A DNA stretch of 64,000 bases from Chloroflexota bacterium (GTDB lineage: Bacteria > Chloroflexota > Anaerolineae > Anaerolineales > UBA4823), in contig JAAYXE010000173.1 of NCBI GenBank assembly GCA_012516075.1, positions 1 through 64,000 on the forward strand, given 5' to 3'. The position numbers and the translations under genes were made by a program. Positions 8,300 to 17,785 of this stretch are shown here, piece by piece (the stretch's first letter is position 1; each line of letters begins with the position of its first letter). Under the pieces are notes generated by a model. The model was not told the origin of the DNA. It searched no databases and was given only the letters and a program-made list of their open reading frames with translations.

Positions 8300-8968
8300 T
8301 CAGGGGGAGTGGCGGTCTAGTTTTTCAAACAAATGATGTTCGACCGCATAAGTGGCCAGTTCGATGCGGTTGTTCAGCTGCAGTTTTTCCAGGATATTGC
8401 TGACGTAGTTGCGCACGGTTTTTTCACTCAGATTGAGTATTTCCCCAATTTCGGCATTGGTTTTTCCTCGCGCCACTTCCGCCAGAACTTCGATTCCGCG
8501 CTCGGAAAGTTCGCGGAAAGCATCATCCTCGGCTTTGCGCTCTGCATCTCGCATCCGTGAAAGCAGTCGTGAGGTCACGGTTGGATCCAGCAGGGCTTCA
8601 CCCCGGGCGGCTGCCCGGATTCCGCGCAGCAGTTCTTCGTTCCCCACCTGTTTCAACACATACCCTGCCGCGCCGGCTCGCACAGCGCTCACAACCAGTT
8701 CATCATACGCAAATGAAGTCACCATAACGACTTTTGTATCCGGGAAGCGGCTGGTGATTTTGCGCGTGGCTTCAATTCCACCTTCACCGGGCAGGCGAAT
8801 GTCCATCAACACCACCTGTGGGCGCAGTTTTTCGATCGCTTTAAGCGCCTCACCTGTCGTGCCGGCCTCCCCGACGACCTCCATATCCGGCTGGTCGTTG
8901 ATCAGCGTGCTCAGCCCCAGGCGGACAATCTCATGATCGTCCACCAGAAAAACTTTGATTTTTGTCAT
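8300..8968 (-). CDS. NarL/LuxR-family response regulator
   Basis: A 222-residue two-component regulator. The receiver domain has the acidic pair near residues 10-11, phospho-acceptor Asp56 (VVLMDIRLPG), and the conserved Thr/Lys region. A LuxR-type helix-turn-helix follows (ELSERGIEVLAEVARGKTN, LNLSEKTVRNYVSNIL), of the DevR/LiaR type. The start overlaps the kinase stop by four bases (ATGA), so the two are translated together and the upstream kinase is almost certainly its partner. Targets are unknown. Confidence 0.95.
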   Translation of the reverse strand: MTKIKVFLVDDHEIVRLGLSTLINDQPDMEVVGEAGTTGEALKAIEKLRPQVVLMDIRLPGEGGIEATRKITSRFPDTKVVMVTSFAYDELVVSAVRAGAAGYVLKQVGNEELLRGIRAAARGEALLDPTVTSRLLSRMRDAERKAEDDAFRELSERGIEVLAEVARGKTNAEIGEILNLSEKTVRNYVSNILEKLQLNNRIELATYAVEHHLFEKLDRHSP

Positions 8969-10365
8969 CGTTCGTCCTTCCAGGGGATGTTGAGTTCTAC
9001 AATGCTTCCTTTTCCGTTCACAGACGAGATTTCAATACTTCCGCCCAGCAGCCGAGCACGGTCACGCATGTTTCGTAAACCGTAACCCGTTTTTCTCTGG
9101 TTCTGCATTCCGATTCCATTGTCGATAATGCGCAGGATTAACCTTCCGGCTTCCTCGCGGGCCTGAATTGAAACCCGGGTGGCGCGCGCATGCCGGACCA
9201 CATTCGACAGCGCTTCATGTACGATTGCCATAAGATGATCGACCCGCACAGGTGCCATTTCTTCTTTTCCGTTGAAATGGATTTCCGTGTTGATCTCGAT
9301 CAGAGAGTGGTAGCGCGGATCATCCGTCAGGGACTGCAGCGCGTCGATCAGGCTGGTCTCTTCTTCTCGATGCTCATAAAGCTCTTCAAGGTTGCGCCGC
9401 AGATCTCCGATGGCGTCATTGAGCACAGTTTCCGCTTTCTGCAGGCGGGAACTGAGCAGTTCTGGGTCACCGGGAGGCAGCTTGCGCGCCGATTCCAGGA
9501 GCAGGCCGGCGGTGTATACCTTCTGAATGGCGCCGTCGTGCAGATTGCGAGCGATGCGGTTCCGTTCTGCCGCCAGGATCTGCTGCTGCTCCATGGCTTC
9601 AATGCGGCGTTCCGTTTCGACATTAAAAATCTCCAGGGCGCGAATAATGGCCAGCACCAGGATCAGGCCTACGATGGAGAGGATCACCGCGGGTGGTGCG
9701 ACAAACATCTCTTCGAATGAACTTTCATTGAGCAGGCTGCCCGGGAAGAAGGACACTCGTGGAGGGATCAAACCACCCAGAAAGGCATAAATCCCCAGCA
9801 TGATCCCGGAAATTTTAAGCATGCGGGTAATGTGCGGCACTTTCAACGGCGCGATGCGTTCCATTGTATGCTTGCGCAGCGCATACCCTGCCAGGAGTGC
9901 GCCGGTGAACCCGATCATGTAGCGGGCGAGCGCGTTCGATGTCGCCTGCCATGCAGTCCAATCAGCCTGAGGATCCAGCACGACGAAGGTGATCAGTAAC
10001 CAGGTGATCAGAAGGCACAGGGTTAGAGCCTGCAGCCAGCGATAGAACCTGCTGGGCTTGATTAATGCGACACCGAAATAGAAAAGAAATGTGTACGAGA
10101 CGGCCAGCAGGATCAGGTGCAGCACGTGCAGTCCATTGATGACCACCTCAGGTAGATAAGCCTGCTGGATGGGGATGAACAGATAGCCCCAAATATAGAA
10201 GGCATGCGTGAAGCCAAAAGCTGCCAGCCAGCGCAGGCTGCGGGCCAGCTCCAGCCGTGAGTAACTGCGCGACTGGAGAGCAATCGACAGTCCCAGAATG
10301 AAAAATACCAGCCCGTGAGCGAAGACGATTAATTCTCGATGGAGCTCAAAAAAAGTTCTTATCAT
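8965..10365 (-). CDS. Sensor histidine kinase (HisKA_3/HATPase) with membrane sensor
   Basis: A 466-residue kinase. Residues 10-245 hold about seven membrane helices forming an intramembrane-type sensor; a short coiled coil leads to the dimerisation domain with phospho-acceptor His276 in RNLHDGAIQK. The ATPase domain has the N-box (HEALSNVVRHARA), the DNGIG G1 box and GLRNMRDRARLLGG. It belongs to the NarX/DesK class and is followed directly by its regulator. The signal is unknown; a sensor made almost entirely of helices suggests a membrane or lipid-soluble cue. Confidence 0.93.
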   Translation of the reverse strand: MIRTFFELHRELIVFAHGLVFFILGLSIALQSRSYSRLELARSLRWLAAFGFTHAFYIWGYLFIPIQQAYLPEVVINGLHVLHLILLAVSYTFLFYFGVALIKPSRFYRWLQALTLCLLITWLLITFVVLDPQADWTAWQATSNALARYMIGFTGALLAGYALRKHTMERIAPLKVPHITRMLKISGIMLGIYAFLGGLIPPRVSFFPGSLLNESSFEEMFVAPPAVILSIVGLILVLAIIRALEIFNVETERRIEAMEQQQILAAERNRIARNLHDGAIQKVYTAGLLLESARKLPPGDPELLSSRLQKAETVLNDAIGDLRRNLEELYEHREEETSLIDALQSLTDDPRYHSLIEINTEIHFNGKEEMAPVRVDHLMAIVHEALSNVVRHARATRVSIQAREEAGRLILRIIDNGIGMQNQRKTGYGLRNMRDRARLLGGSIEISSVNGKGSIVELNIPWKDER

Positions 10366-11017
10366 GGTCTTTTTGTGCCCAATAAATTTTACCTTTTTAT
10401 ATCTAAATTGGCACGACCTTTCATCTCGAATTAATCCTGTGCAGCGATGAAAACCCGGATTTGAAAACGAATCAGGTTGGCAGGGGTTGCTGTTAAAGTA
10501 CCGTGGAATGCAGGCAGTCGATGGATAAAGTTTGCGAACGCTCCAACGCTCACATCTTCAATTCTGAAGGTAAGCCCTCTGGCAATTATAAGGCGAACAT
10601 CCAGTCCGGATAGAGAAGTAGCGGGTCTCACGAAAGCAGGTTATTTATGCGGGGAACAGGGGCTGTCCCCCGGAGATGCCGTCCCCCACGCGTCAAGGTG
10701 CACGATGCGCAGCAAGCAGCGGTGGTGATGTCGCGGCATTTACCGGGAGAAAATTACCGGCTCTCGCTGCAGCGCCGTGTCCTTAAGGCAATTTTTCTTA
10801 TGGAACGACCTGTAACAGTACAACCATTTACGCATAGCGCCAGGTATCGCATGTCGTGTGCTTCAGGCCGCGCTATGCCTGCGATGAAAATCAGGAAATT
10901 ACGGCTGCCTGCAGGGTTCGAATGATAAGCCTGAGCTTGACAGGATCACCAGGGGTGGAAAATGGCTTTGGTAAAATCGAGTGAAAATCTGTGACCTGGG
11001 GGAGGAGACGGTTGGGA
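10366..11017. other. 650-base region without a supported gene
   Basis: AT-rich near 10370-10420, where TATAAA/TAAAAT-like -10 boxes could serve the kinase gene on the minus strand. A 66-codon minus-strand frame at 10431-10631 (LIIARGLTFRIEDVSVGAF, ending FIAAQD) has protein-like composition but no recognised family and no clear ribosome site; it may be a gene remnant. A small hairpin with stem halves GGGGAACAG and CTGTCCCC lies at 10651-10670, followed by more C/G blocks to about 10690, like a degenerate intergenic palindromic repeat. Nothing else stands out. Confidence 0.35.
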
Positions 11018-11809
11018 ATGAATTTACACGATCGTGTCGTGGTTGTTACCGGAGCTTCGAGTGGGATTGGCCGTGCAGCGGCGATAGCACTGGCGCGCCG
11101 CGGCGCCAGGCTGGCGCTCGCCTCGCGTACCACCGGCGCGCTGGAGACTCTGTCCGCTGAGCTGCGCCCCCTCGGGGTTGAACATTTTTATGAATCCATT
11201 GATGTGAGCCGTCACGACCAGGTGCAGTCCTTTATCGAGCACGTCCTTGAGCACTGGGGCCGGGTGGATATCCTGATCTGCAGCGCCGGCCAGTATATCC
11301 GTTCTCCCATTGCTCAACTGACGACCGATCAGCTTGAGCGCTCAATGGCGGTGAACTTCTACGGCAGCGTATTCCCCATTCTGGCTGTGCTTCCCCAGAT
11401 GCGCTCCCAGCACGACGGTCACATCGTGGTGGTATCTTCAATGGACGCCAAAAAAGGCATTCCCCCAGATGCCCCTTATGCTGCCGCCAAGTTTGCCATC
11501 TCCGGTTTCTGTGAAGTGCTGCGGCAGGAACTATCCGGCAGCGGTGTCAGAGTTACGACAGTCTTCCCGGGGCGGGTAGACACACCCATGATCCAAAACC
11601 TGAAGGTCCCCTGGATCTCGGCCAAAATCTCGCCGGATGCCGTGGCGCGGGCGATCCTGCGGGCGCTGGACACCGGCCAGCCTGAAGTGATCCTGCCGCC
11701 CCAGGCGCGCCTGCTTTATTACCTGAACGTGATTTCGCCCCGGCTGGCAGACCTGGCGGTACGCTTCTTTCGTCTGCAGGGAGAAGAAGCGGCGCCAGCC
11801 AGGCTGTGA
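11018..11809 (+). CDS. Short-chain dehydrogenase/reductase
   Basis: An NAD(P)-dependent oxidoreductase of the classical SDR type, 263 residues. The Rossmann motif TGASSGIG is near residue 13, the LICSAG strand (equivalent to NNAG) near 85, catalytic Ser in VVSSMDAKKG, and the active-site Tyr-x-x-x-Lys as YAAAK. The C-terminus has a hydrophobic stretch (LLYYLNVISPRLADLAVRFF) often seen in membrane-associated members of the DltE/YqjQ-like group. ATG 11018 is preferred over 10991 because GGGGGAGGAG precedes it. Substrate unknown. Confidence 0.9.
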   Translation: MNLHDRVVVVTGASSGIGRAAAIALARRGARLALASRTTGALETLSAELRPLGVEHFYESIDVSRHDQVQSFIEHVLEHWGRVDILICSAGQYIRSPIAQLTTDQLERSMAVNFYGSVFPILAVLPQMRSQHDGHIVVVSSMDAKKGIPPDAPYAAAKFAISGFCEVLRQELSGSGVRVTTVFPGRVDTPMIQNLKVPWISAKISPDAVARAILRALDTGQPEVILPPQARLLYYLNVISPRLADLAVRFFRLQGEEAAPARL

Positions 11810-11872
11810 TCAGGCTGCCTGGCTGCAGAAGTGGAGCGAGAAACGTCTCCAAACGCAAAATGAGGAGGAGGG

Positions 11873-13366
11873 ATGGAAACTCAGATCGAAAAGTTTATTG
11901 TTAATACAACCATCGATCCCCGCAACATTCATTCCTGGCTGCGCAGACAGACGATCAGCTTTGTACCCGGAGCGCTCACACCGCTCCTGGAGAATTTTTC
12001 GCAACAGCTCCTGTGTACCCTGGAGAAGCAGGGCCATCACATCGTTCCGGAACCCGAACCTCAGGTGGATGTGCTGCTGACGACGGCAGTTTTTGGCCAG
12101 CCGGTGAACTGGCGAGAATCATTACTGCTCACCGCCCGGCGGCGCTACAGGCTGGATAAGAAACCGGTGGTGTTCACACTGCTGGGAGTAACCCCACAGC
12201 AGTTACAGGCCTGCCTGGAGCATTTCCAGAAGGCCTTATCCAGACCAGAGCCCGATCCGGCGGAGTTTTCATTTCCGGGGTTGACAGAGCGAGCTTATCA
12301 CACCCTGTATGAGCAGGGCCGCCGCGGTGGCCCTATGCTCTCCCTGGTGCGCCTGGCACAGTCACAGGCCATGTGCATTCGCCTGATACTGGTGGTTGGT
12401 GATGACCGGCCCCAGGAGGCGTACACCTTTGATCTGGTGGGCGCCCACCCGCGTACCTCAGCAGAAGATGAAGAGATGTTTTATGAAGACCTGGCCCTGC
12501 GGATCGTTACGGCAGCCAGCACGTTTGAAATCACCGATCATCAGGTGGAGGGGCAACCGGTGCCGCATTCCCTCTGGAAGAGCCTGGAGACTCCATCTGA
12601 CATGATCCAGGCCGGGAGGGAGCTGGGCGCCCGCAGGTTTTTCACCGAAATGGTCCAGGTGGCGAACCTGGTTAACGCGCCGGCCGTGCATGATGCCGTC
12701 TCCAGCCAGTACAGTGAAGGCTGTTATGCAACCTGGGATGCGAAGCTGGGTGCGCTTGTAGCAACCATCACGGGGAGCGCCCGCCCGGTTGAGAAAGACC
12801 GGTTGACGGAAGATGAGCTGGCGGTGATTTCTGGTGTGCGTACCGACCGGCGCGGCGCCCTGGTGCGTGAAGTGCAGGGGAAGCGTAACGACCCGCCGTC
12901 ATCGGAGGCGGTGGAATTATTTGCCATGGACGAGCCGCTGCCGCGCATTGTGGTGAATGGCAGCCTGGGACAGGTCCCGGTGGCGCGCTCCAAGCTCCAC
13001 GGTCACCGGGGGGTGAAGAGCTATGACCCGCGCCGGGTAGAGCATGTGTACCTCGACCGGCCTTACTACTATTATCCTGTTTCCTGTTCCACAGACGCCC
13101 AGGCGCGCGCCGTCCAGGCTGCTTTTTCACGTTCGGAAGCATTAAACAATCCACACGATCCCCGTCAGGTGGTGTTCAGCGTCCTGCCAGGGCACGGGAT
13201 TGTGATCGTCGAAAAATGGGTAGCCGGGAAGCGGCCCTTCCAGGTCATCTGGGAGTGTATGGACAGCGGCGCGCTGCAAATTGATACCCATGTCCCCCAG
13301 GGACCGTTCCGGTACACGGAGGACGCTCAGGGGATGATGGTGCTGAGGAGGTTTGAGGTCGCCTAG
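11873..13366 (+). CDS. Conserved-looking protein of unknown function (497 aa)
   Basis: I do not recognise this family. The protein is soluble, without signal peptide or membrane helix, rich in proline-flanked turns and hydrophobic strands. A GGAGGAGGG ribosome site directly precedes the ATG. Recognisable pieces are LRLPSRA-like absences only: there is no Walker, Rossmann or metal motif. Short segments such as VYLDRPYYYYPVSCSTDAQA and VVFSVLPGHGIVIVEKW suggest beta-rich domains in the last third. Its stop overlaps the stop of the convergent PAP2-like gene by four bases. It follows the SDR gene by 63 bases and may share its transcript. Confidence 0.7.
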   Translation: METQIEKFIVNTTIDPRNIHSWLRRQTISFVPGALTPLLENFSQQLLCTLEKQGHHIVPEPEPQVDVLLTTAVFGQPVNWRESLLLTARRRYRLDKKPVVFTLLGVTPQQLQACLEHFQKALSRPEPDPAEFSFPGLTERAYHTLYEQGRRGGPMLSLVRLAQSQAMCIRLILVVGDDRPQEAYTFDLVGAHPRTSAEDEEMFYEDLALRIVTAASTFEITDHQVEGQPVPHSLWKSLETPSDMIQAGRELGARRFFTEMVQVANLVNAPAVHDAVSSQYSEGCYATWDAKLGALVATITGSARPVEKDRLTEDELAVISGVRTDRRGALVREVQGKRNDPPSSEAVELFAMDEPLPRIVVNGSLGQVPVARSKLHGHRGVKSYDPRRVEHVYLDRPYYYYPVSCSTDAQARAVQAAFSRSEALNNPHDPRQVVFSVLPGHGIVIVEKWVAGKRPFQVIWECMDSGALQIDTHVPQGPFRYTEDAQGMMVLRRFEVA

Positions 13367-14025
13367 TAGAGAGGCCCGCTCAGAGGAGAAAAACCATATG
13401 CGTACAGCACGCCGAATGTGATGGCAAGGGAGAGCAGCGCCCCGACTATCGTCTGCCCGATATCGTGACCTTTGGCTGCCACACGCGCCCAGGTGACCAG
13501 CGGCAGCAGGGCGAGCAGCGGCGCAGCAATCAGGCCGTAGAAATAGATCATCGCCCCCACCGGTCCGGCTACTCCGGCCGCGTGTCCGCTGGCTTTGTAG
13601 CGCAGCAGCAGGTTAAAGACGATCAGGCCCAGCGTTACCAGCGTGTAGGTGATGGCAATGGCCCGGAAGATTTTAGGCGCATCCACCAGTTCCAGGATGA
13701 GAAAACCGACCGGGTAGCTGATGAGCATAAAAACGAAACTGGCCGTCCGCTGGCGCTTAATGATGCGCTTCCAGTCCTTAACCTTCCCGGGGATATAGAA
13801 AAGCAGACTTAAGAGGGGGATCAGCGACAGGAACAGCAGCGCCCAGCCGAATCCCTCCAGCCGCTTGGGGATATCGGTCGGAAGCTGAAAGAATAGAAAA
13901 GTGATCATGGCGCCCGAGAGGATCGGCGCGTTCAGAGCCTGTGAAATCACTTCTCCCACCACGCGCAGCCGCCGGCGAGCTCTGAGGCGGACCTCATCGA
14001 ATCGATCGTTTCTTTGAGTGTTCAC
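13363..14025 (-). CDS. PAP2-like membrane protein
   Basis: A 220-residue membrane protein with about six helices. The C-terminal half has YKASGHAAG and then WARVAAKGHDIGQTIVG, matching the second and third motifs of the type 2 phosphatidic acid phosphatase superfamily (SGH; R-x5-H-x3-D, here with Gln for the last Asp). The first motif (K-x6-RP) is not evident, so catalysis is uncertain. Family members remove phosphate from lipid phosphates such as undecaprenyl pyrophosphate. GTG 14025 is preferred because GGGAGGG lies eight bases before it; an upstream ATG at 14064 lacks such a site. Confidence 0.65.
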   Translation of the reverse strand: MNTQRNDRFDEVRLRARRRLRVVGEVISQALNAPILSGAMITFLFFQLPTDIPKRLEGFGWALLFLSLIPLLSLLFYIPGKVKDWKRIIKRQRTASFVFMLISYPVGFLILELVDAPKIFRAIAITYTLVTLGLIVFNLLLRYKASGHAAGVAGPVGAMIYFYGLIAAPLLALLPLVTWARVAAKGHDIGQTIVGALLSLAITFGVLYAYGFSPLSGPLY

Positions 14026-14384
14026 GTATGTTTCCCTCCCAATATCAGGCCTGCATATTTTCATTATATCGAATGTGAGGGAGGGAATCCTTAAAAGAGA
14101 GAAGTAGAAGCGCTGCAGGCCATTTTTTACGATACGGCAGTTTGCGCAGGCATTGGCAAGCTGCCGTGTGGATTTAATATAAAATTTGGACCCTTACAAT
14201 CCAGATAGGTTCCCTTTCAAAGGGTCACAATTTGTGCTTTACTACGTTATTGTTAACGCCCGGATCTCTTTCCACCTGAAATACCCAGAAAGTTAGATCT
14301 GGCACGACACGTTAGGAGTTGGAATTTTGAATGAATTCCAGCTTTATTTACTGTTGAGAATCAAACGGTATCAAGGAAAACTTA
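14026..14384. other. Intergenic region with a 12-bp hairpin
   Basis: Between the divergent PAP2-like and PHP genes. A hairpin at 14134-14167 (ACGGCAGTTTGC pairing with GCAAGCTGCCGT, one G-U pair, 10-base loop) lies just before an AT-rich TTTAATATAAAAT stretch that could contain a -10 box for the PHP gene. No T-tract follows, so an operator or RNA leader element is as likely as a terminator. No gene seen. Confidence 0.35.
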
Positions 14385-15131
14385 ATGGGACTTGCTGATC
14401 TTCACATTCACACTACCTGGAGTGTTGATGGTACCTGTTCAGTAGCGGAGGTATTACAACAGGCTGCCGGTTTCACTTCCCTGACGATGGTCGCAATTAC
14501 CGACCATGACGAAATTCGCGGCGCCCTGGAGGCAATGGAGCTGGCGCCCAACTATGGCATTGACGTGGTGCCAGGCATGGAGATTACGACCGCCGAAGGA
14601 CACCTCCTGGCGCTGTATATCGATTCTCCGGTGCCATCACACCGGCCGTTAATGGAAACACTCCTGAGAGTTGGAGAACAGGGAGGGATCTGCATTGCAG
14701 CTCACCCGATGGCGTTGGGCCTGAGCAGTCTTAACGCCCGGTCGATTCTTGCAGCTCTCGATGACCCGGACGCAGCCCGGGTGCTGGTGGGGATTGAGAG
14801 CTTTAACGCCGGGATCGTGATCGAGCGTTCCAACCGCAAGGCGCACCAACTGGCCAGCAGGCTGCACCTTGCCCAGGTGGGCGGCAGCGATGCACATGTT
14901 TCCTGGATGATTGGCTCGGGCGCCACCTGGTTCCCCGGATCTGCCCCAGCCGACCTGCGTAACGCCCTGGAAAATGGAAAAACCTGCGTGACTGCCGGGC
15001 AGCCGGTGAACCCCGTGCGCATGATGGGGAGCTGGCTGTCTCGCTATACGCTGCGCCGCCTCGGCGGGATCACCGGCAGGCCTGAACCTCAAATGCCGCT
15101 GCAGATAGGCCGTCCCGGAAGCTGGGATTAA
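14385..15131 (+). CDS. PHP-domain phosphoesterase-like protein
   Basis: A 248-residue protein of the polymerase and histidinol phosphatase fold, a trinuclear metal-dependent phosphoesterase family. Metal ligands visible in order are the DLHIHT motif (residues 5-10), TDHD (about 43-46), Glu in GMEITT, HP in AAHPMAL, and GSDAH near residue 166. AAGGAAAA precedes the ATG. The likely activity is hydrolysis of a small phosphate ester or nucleotide; the substrate is unknown. It is monocistronic, ending at the hairpin at 15161. Confidence 0.85.
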   Translation: MGLADLHIHTTWSVDGTCSVAEVLQQAAGFTSLTMVAITDHDEIRGALEAMELAPNYGIDVVPGMEITTAEGHLLALYIDSPVPSHRPLMETLLRVGEQGGICIAAHPMALGLSSLNARSILAALDDPDAARVLVGIESFNAGIVIERSNRKAHQLASRLHLAQVGGSDAHVSWMIGSGATWFPGSAPADLRNALENGKTCVTAGQPVNPVRMMGSWLSRYTLRRLGGITGRPEPQMPLQIGRPGSWD

Positions 15132-15160
15132 TTTACCCCGTACAATTAGATCTCTGCTAG

Positions 15161-15197
15161 AACAGGGCCGGCATCGAACCAGGCCCTGTTCATTTTT
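15161..15197 (+). terminator. Terminator after the PHP gene
   Basis: The 9-bp stem AACAGGGCC/GGCCCTGTT with a 12-base loop is followed by CATTTTT. Confidence 0.85.
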
Positions 15198-15326
15198 AAG
15201 ACGGGCACTTGCGCACACCGGATGGCTGGAATACAATTCACCGCAGGTGAACGATCCGGTTTCTTTACTCTGGTGCTCGCCTGGTCCATGCGAACACCAG
15301 CAATTATTTCCAGGGGTCAGACCTGC

Positions 15327-16250
15327 ATGCAAATCGAGAAGATAACCTATCAGGGATGGGAGAACAGCGTCCGCCTGAGCAACGGTATCGCGGATCTGGT
15401 GATCACCACGGCTGTCGGCCCGCGGATCATCCGCTTTGGGTTTGTGGGCGAGCCAAACATATTCTGTGAAATGCCGGACCAGATGGGGCTGACGGATGGC
15501 GCACAGTGGCGCATCTACGGAGGACACCGGCTGTGGCATGCGCCGGAAAGCATCCCCCGGACCTATTACCCCGATAACCAGCCGGTGAAGGTCGAAATAA
15601 GCGCGGGATTTGTGCGCACCATACAGGAAACTGAACCCACGACCGGCATCCAGAAAGAGATGGATATCTCCCTGGATGCACAGGCTGCACGGGTCGTGGT
15701 GACTCACCGGCTGCGTAACCAGGGCCTGTGGGCGGTTGACCTGGCTCCGTGGGCGCTGTCGGTGATGGCCCCTGGAGGCACTGCCGTGATCCCGCTTCCG
15801 CCGCGCCAGAGCCATGATGAGAACCTGCTGCCTGTTAACCGGCTGGTGATGTGGGCTTACACGGACTTTTCCGACCCGCGCTGGACATTCGGTAAGCGCT
15901 GGATTTTGCTGCGCCAGGATGCGGCCTGCAGCGGGCCGCAAAAAATTGGCGTTTCTGTTCCTGATGGCTGGGCTGCGTATGCCGTGTTGGGCAACCTGTT
16001 CGTCAAGCAGGCTCGCTACCAGGCCGGCGCATGCTATCCGGATATGGGATCCTCTATCGAAGTGTACACGGATGCGCAGATAACCGAACTGGAAACCCTG
16101 GGCCCGCTGACACGGCTGGAGCCCGGGGAAGCTGTAGAGCATGTGGAGCACTGGTCGCTCTTTCGCGATGTGCCTGTGCCCGAAAATGACGACGATGTGC
16201 TCGAAACCGTGCTGCCAAACATTCTGACACTGCCTGAGCTGGAACCCTGA
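15327..16250 (+). CDS. DUF4380-like protein (aldose-epimerase-like fold)
   Basis: A 307-residue protein beginning MQIEKITYQGWENSVRLSNG. The segments LVITTAVGPRIIRFGFVG and YGGHRLWHAPES follow the pattern of the DUF4380 family, which resembles galactose mutarotase folds (sugar-binding beta sandwich). ATG 15327 is preferred to the in-frame ATG at 15222, because the family-like sequence begins there. Probable role: binding or isomerising a sugar; this is inference from fold only. No neighbour points to a pathway. Confidence 0.65.
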   Translation: MQIEKITYQGWENSVRLSNGIADLVITTAVGPRIIRFGFVGEPNIFCEMPDQMGLTDGAQWRIYGGHRLWHAPESIPRTYYPDNQPVKVEISAGFVRTIQETEPTTGIQKEMDISLDAQAARVVVTHRLRNQGLWAVDLAPWALSVMAPGGTAVIPLPPRQSHDENLLPVNRLVMWAYTDFSDPRWTFGKRWILLRQDAACSGPQKIGVSVPDGWAAYAVLGNLFVKQARYQAGACYPDMGSSIEVYTDAQITELETLGPLTRLEPGEAVEHVEHWSLFRDVPVPENDDDVLETVLPNILTLPELEP

Positions 16251-16277
16251 TTTGTGATCTTCCTGGTCAGTAGAAAC

Positions 16278-16312
16278 GCAGGAGCCCTGGTCGCTGCGAC
16301 CAGGGCTCCTGC
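16278..16312. terminator. Strong hairpin between convergent genes
   Basis: A 17-bp perfect stem (GCAGGAGCCCTGGTCGC and its complement, one-base centre). It lacks a T-tract on either side but sits between the ends of the DUF4380-like and flotillin genes, so it probably terminates or stabilises both transcripts. Confidence 0.7.
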
Positions 16313-16336
16313 TTAGAGCTTCAGGTATTCGATGAG

Positions 16337-17779
16337 CTAGTTATCGGACGTGCTGATGGTCAGGTCAGGCTGGTTTGAATCGATCTGTCCAGAGCTGCTG
16401 TCTTTCTGCAGTTTCCCGAAGAATTCCGGCAGTTCCACACCAGCCATGGCGGCCACTTCCTGCAGTGGGGGCAGCGCTTTCACCAGCCCGGCAATGAAAT
16501 TTGATGTCGTGGTGCTTCCGTTGCTTGCGCCCGAATCCCAGACGGTGATCTTGTCGATCTTCAGATTGCTGATGGCGTCCATCTGAGCTTTGACGATGTC
16601 GCTCAGTTTTTCGATCATCAGCAGGGTAGAGGCAGCCTGAGCATCGCCGCCGACGCTGTCGATGAGAGAGCGGTAACCCTGGGCTTTGGCTTCCAGCAGC
16701 TTCTGCAGACCCTGTGCTTCTGCCTGATATTTCATCAGAATTGCATCTGCTTCGCCTTTCGCCTCCCGGCGGATCCGCTCGGCGTTCGCCTCGGCTTCAA
16801 TCTCCAGCTTGGTCTTGTTGATCTCCTCCTGAGCAACTTCTTCCGCCCGCAGCTTGGCCAGGTTCTTCTCGTATTCGGCGATCTCAATCGCTTTCTGTGC
16901 TTCGCGCAGAGCTACCTCGGCACGCTGCAGCGCTGCGGCCCTGCGGATTTCCAGCTCGGCATTCGACTCGGCTATATCGGCCTGGGCCTTATTTTCTCCG
17001 ATAACGGCCTCAGCTTCTTTTTGCTGGACGTAGATACGCTGGTCGGACAGGGCGGCTGTGCGTCCCTTCTCAGCCTGCGCCATGTTTTCAGCCACACGAA
17101 TGGCTTCTTCGCGTTTGGCTTCCGCCTCACCGATGGCGCCGAATTTCGACTGCTGGGCCACGTCCACGCGAGCTTTGTTCACCGCTTCGGCGGCGGCTTT
17201 CTTACCGATGCTCTCGATATAGTCGCTCTCATCTGTGATATCGGTGATGTTCACGTTGATGAGATACAGGCCGATCTTGTTGAGCTCAGGTTCCACATTC
17301 TTACGAACGGCTTCCAGGAAGCTCTCGCGGTCCTGGTTGATCTGCTCAATGGTGAGCGATGCCACGGTCAGACGAAGCTGGCCAAAGATGATTTCCTTGG
17401 CCATGTCTTCGATCCTGGCGGGGGGCAGACCCAGCAGGCGCTCAGCCGCATTTGCCATAATGTCGGGCTGCGTGCTGATACCCACAGTGAATGTGCTGGG
17501 AACATTAATGCGAATGTTCTGCAGCGAGAGCGCATTCTGCAGTGGGATGCTGATCGTCATGGGAGTCAGGCTCAGGTAGCGGTACTCCTGGATGATCGGC
17601 CAGACAAAAGCGCCTCCACCGTGCAGACATTTCGCCGGCGCGCCTTTCCCGACGCGTCCTGAAATCACCAGGATCTTGTCGGACGGGCAGCGCTTGAAGC
17701 GGCTGAGCATAAACATCGCCGCAAAGAAAAGGATGACGATGAAGACGATGACTGCTAAAAGCAGCAGTGGTGAGTCCAT
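16337..17779 (-). CDS. Flotillin-like SPFH protein
   Basis: A 480-residue membrane scaffold protein of the FloT/YuaG type. One N-terminal membrane helix (about 5-27) is followed by an SPFH/band-7 domain (KILVISGRVG to about residue 200) and a long alpha-helical, Ala/Glu-rich coiled coil (about 200-380) with repeated EAEA motifs; the tail is Gly/Ser-rich. Flotillins organise ordered membrane patches. The gene follows an NfeD-like gene by six bases, the standard floT-yuaF pairing. Length is close to other bacterial flotillins. Confidence 0.93.
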   Translation of the reverse strand: MDSPLLLLAVIVFIVILFFAAMFMLSRFKRCPSDKILVISGRVGKGAPAKCLHGGGAFVWPIIQEYRYLSLTPMTISIPLQNALSLQNIRINVPSTFTVGISTQPDIMANAAERLLGLPPARIEDMAKEIIFGQLRLTVASLTIEQINQDRESFLEAVRKNVEPELNKIGLYLINVNITDITDESDYIESIGKKAAAEAVNKARVDVAQQSKFGAIGEAEAKREEAIRVAENMAQAEKGRTAALSDQRIYVQQKEAEAVIGENKAQADIAESNAELEIRRAAALQRAEVALREAQKAIEIAEYEKNLAKLRAEEVAQEEINKTKLEIEAEANAERIRREAKGEADAILMKYQAEAQGLQKLLEAKAQGYRSLIDSVGGDAQAASTLLMIEKLSDIVKAQMDAISNLKIDKITVWDSGASNGSTTTSNFIAGLVKALPPLQEVAAMAGVELPEFFGKLQKDSSSGQIDSNQPDLTISTSDN

Positions 17780-17785
17780 ATACTC

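Noticed and set aside
14134-14167. Rho-independent terminator upstream of the PHP gene
   Set aside because: Good stem, but no T-tract on either strand and no gene ending toward it; kept only as a hairpin of unknown role.
14649-16151. A 500-codon open frame on the minus strand across the PHP and DUF4380-like genes
   Set aside because: It is antisense to two well-supported genes, spans their terminator, is rich in Arg/His/Gln/Pro with no domain pattern, and is explained by the codon bias of the plus-strand genes.
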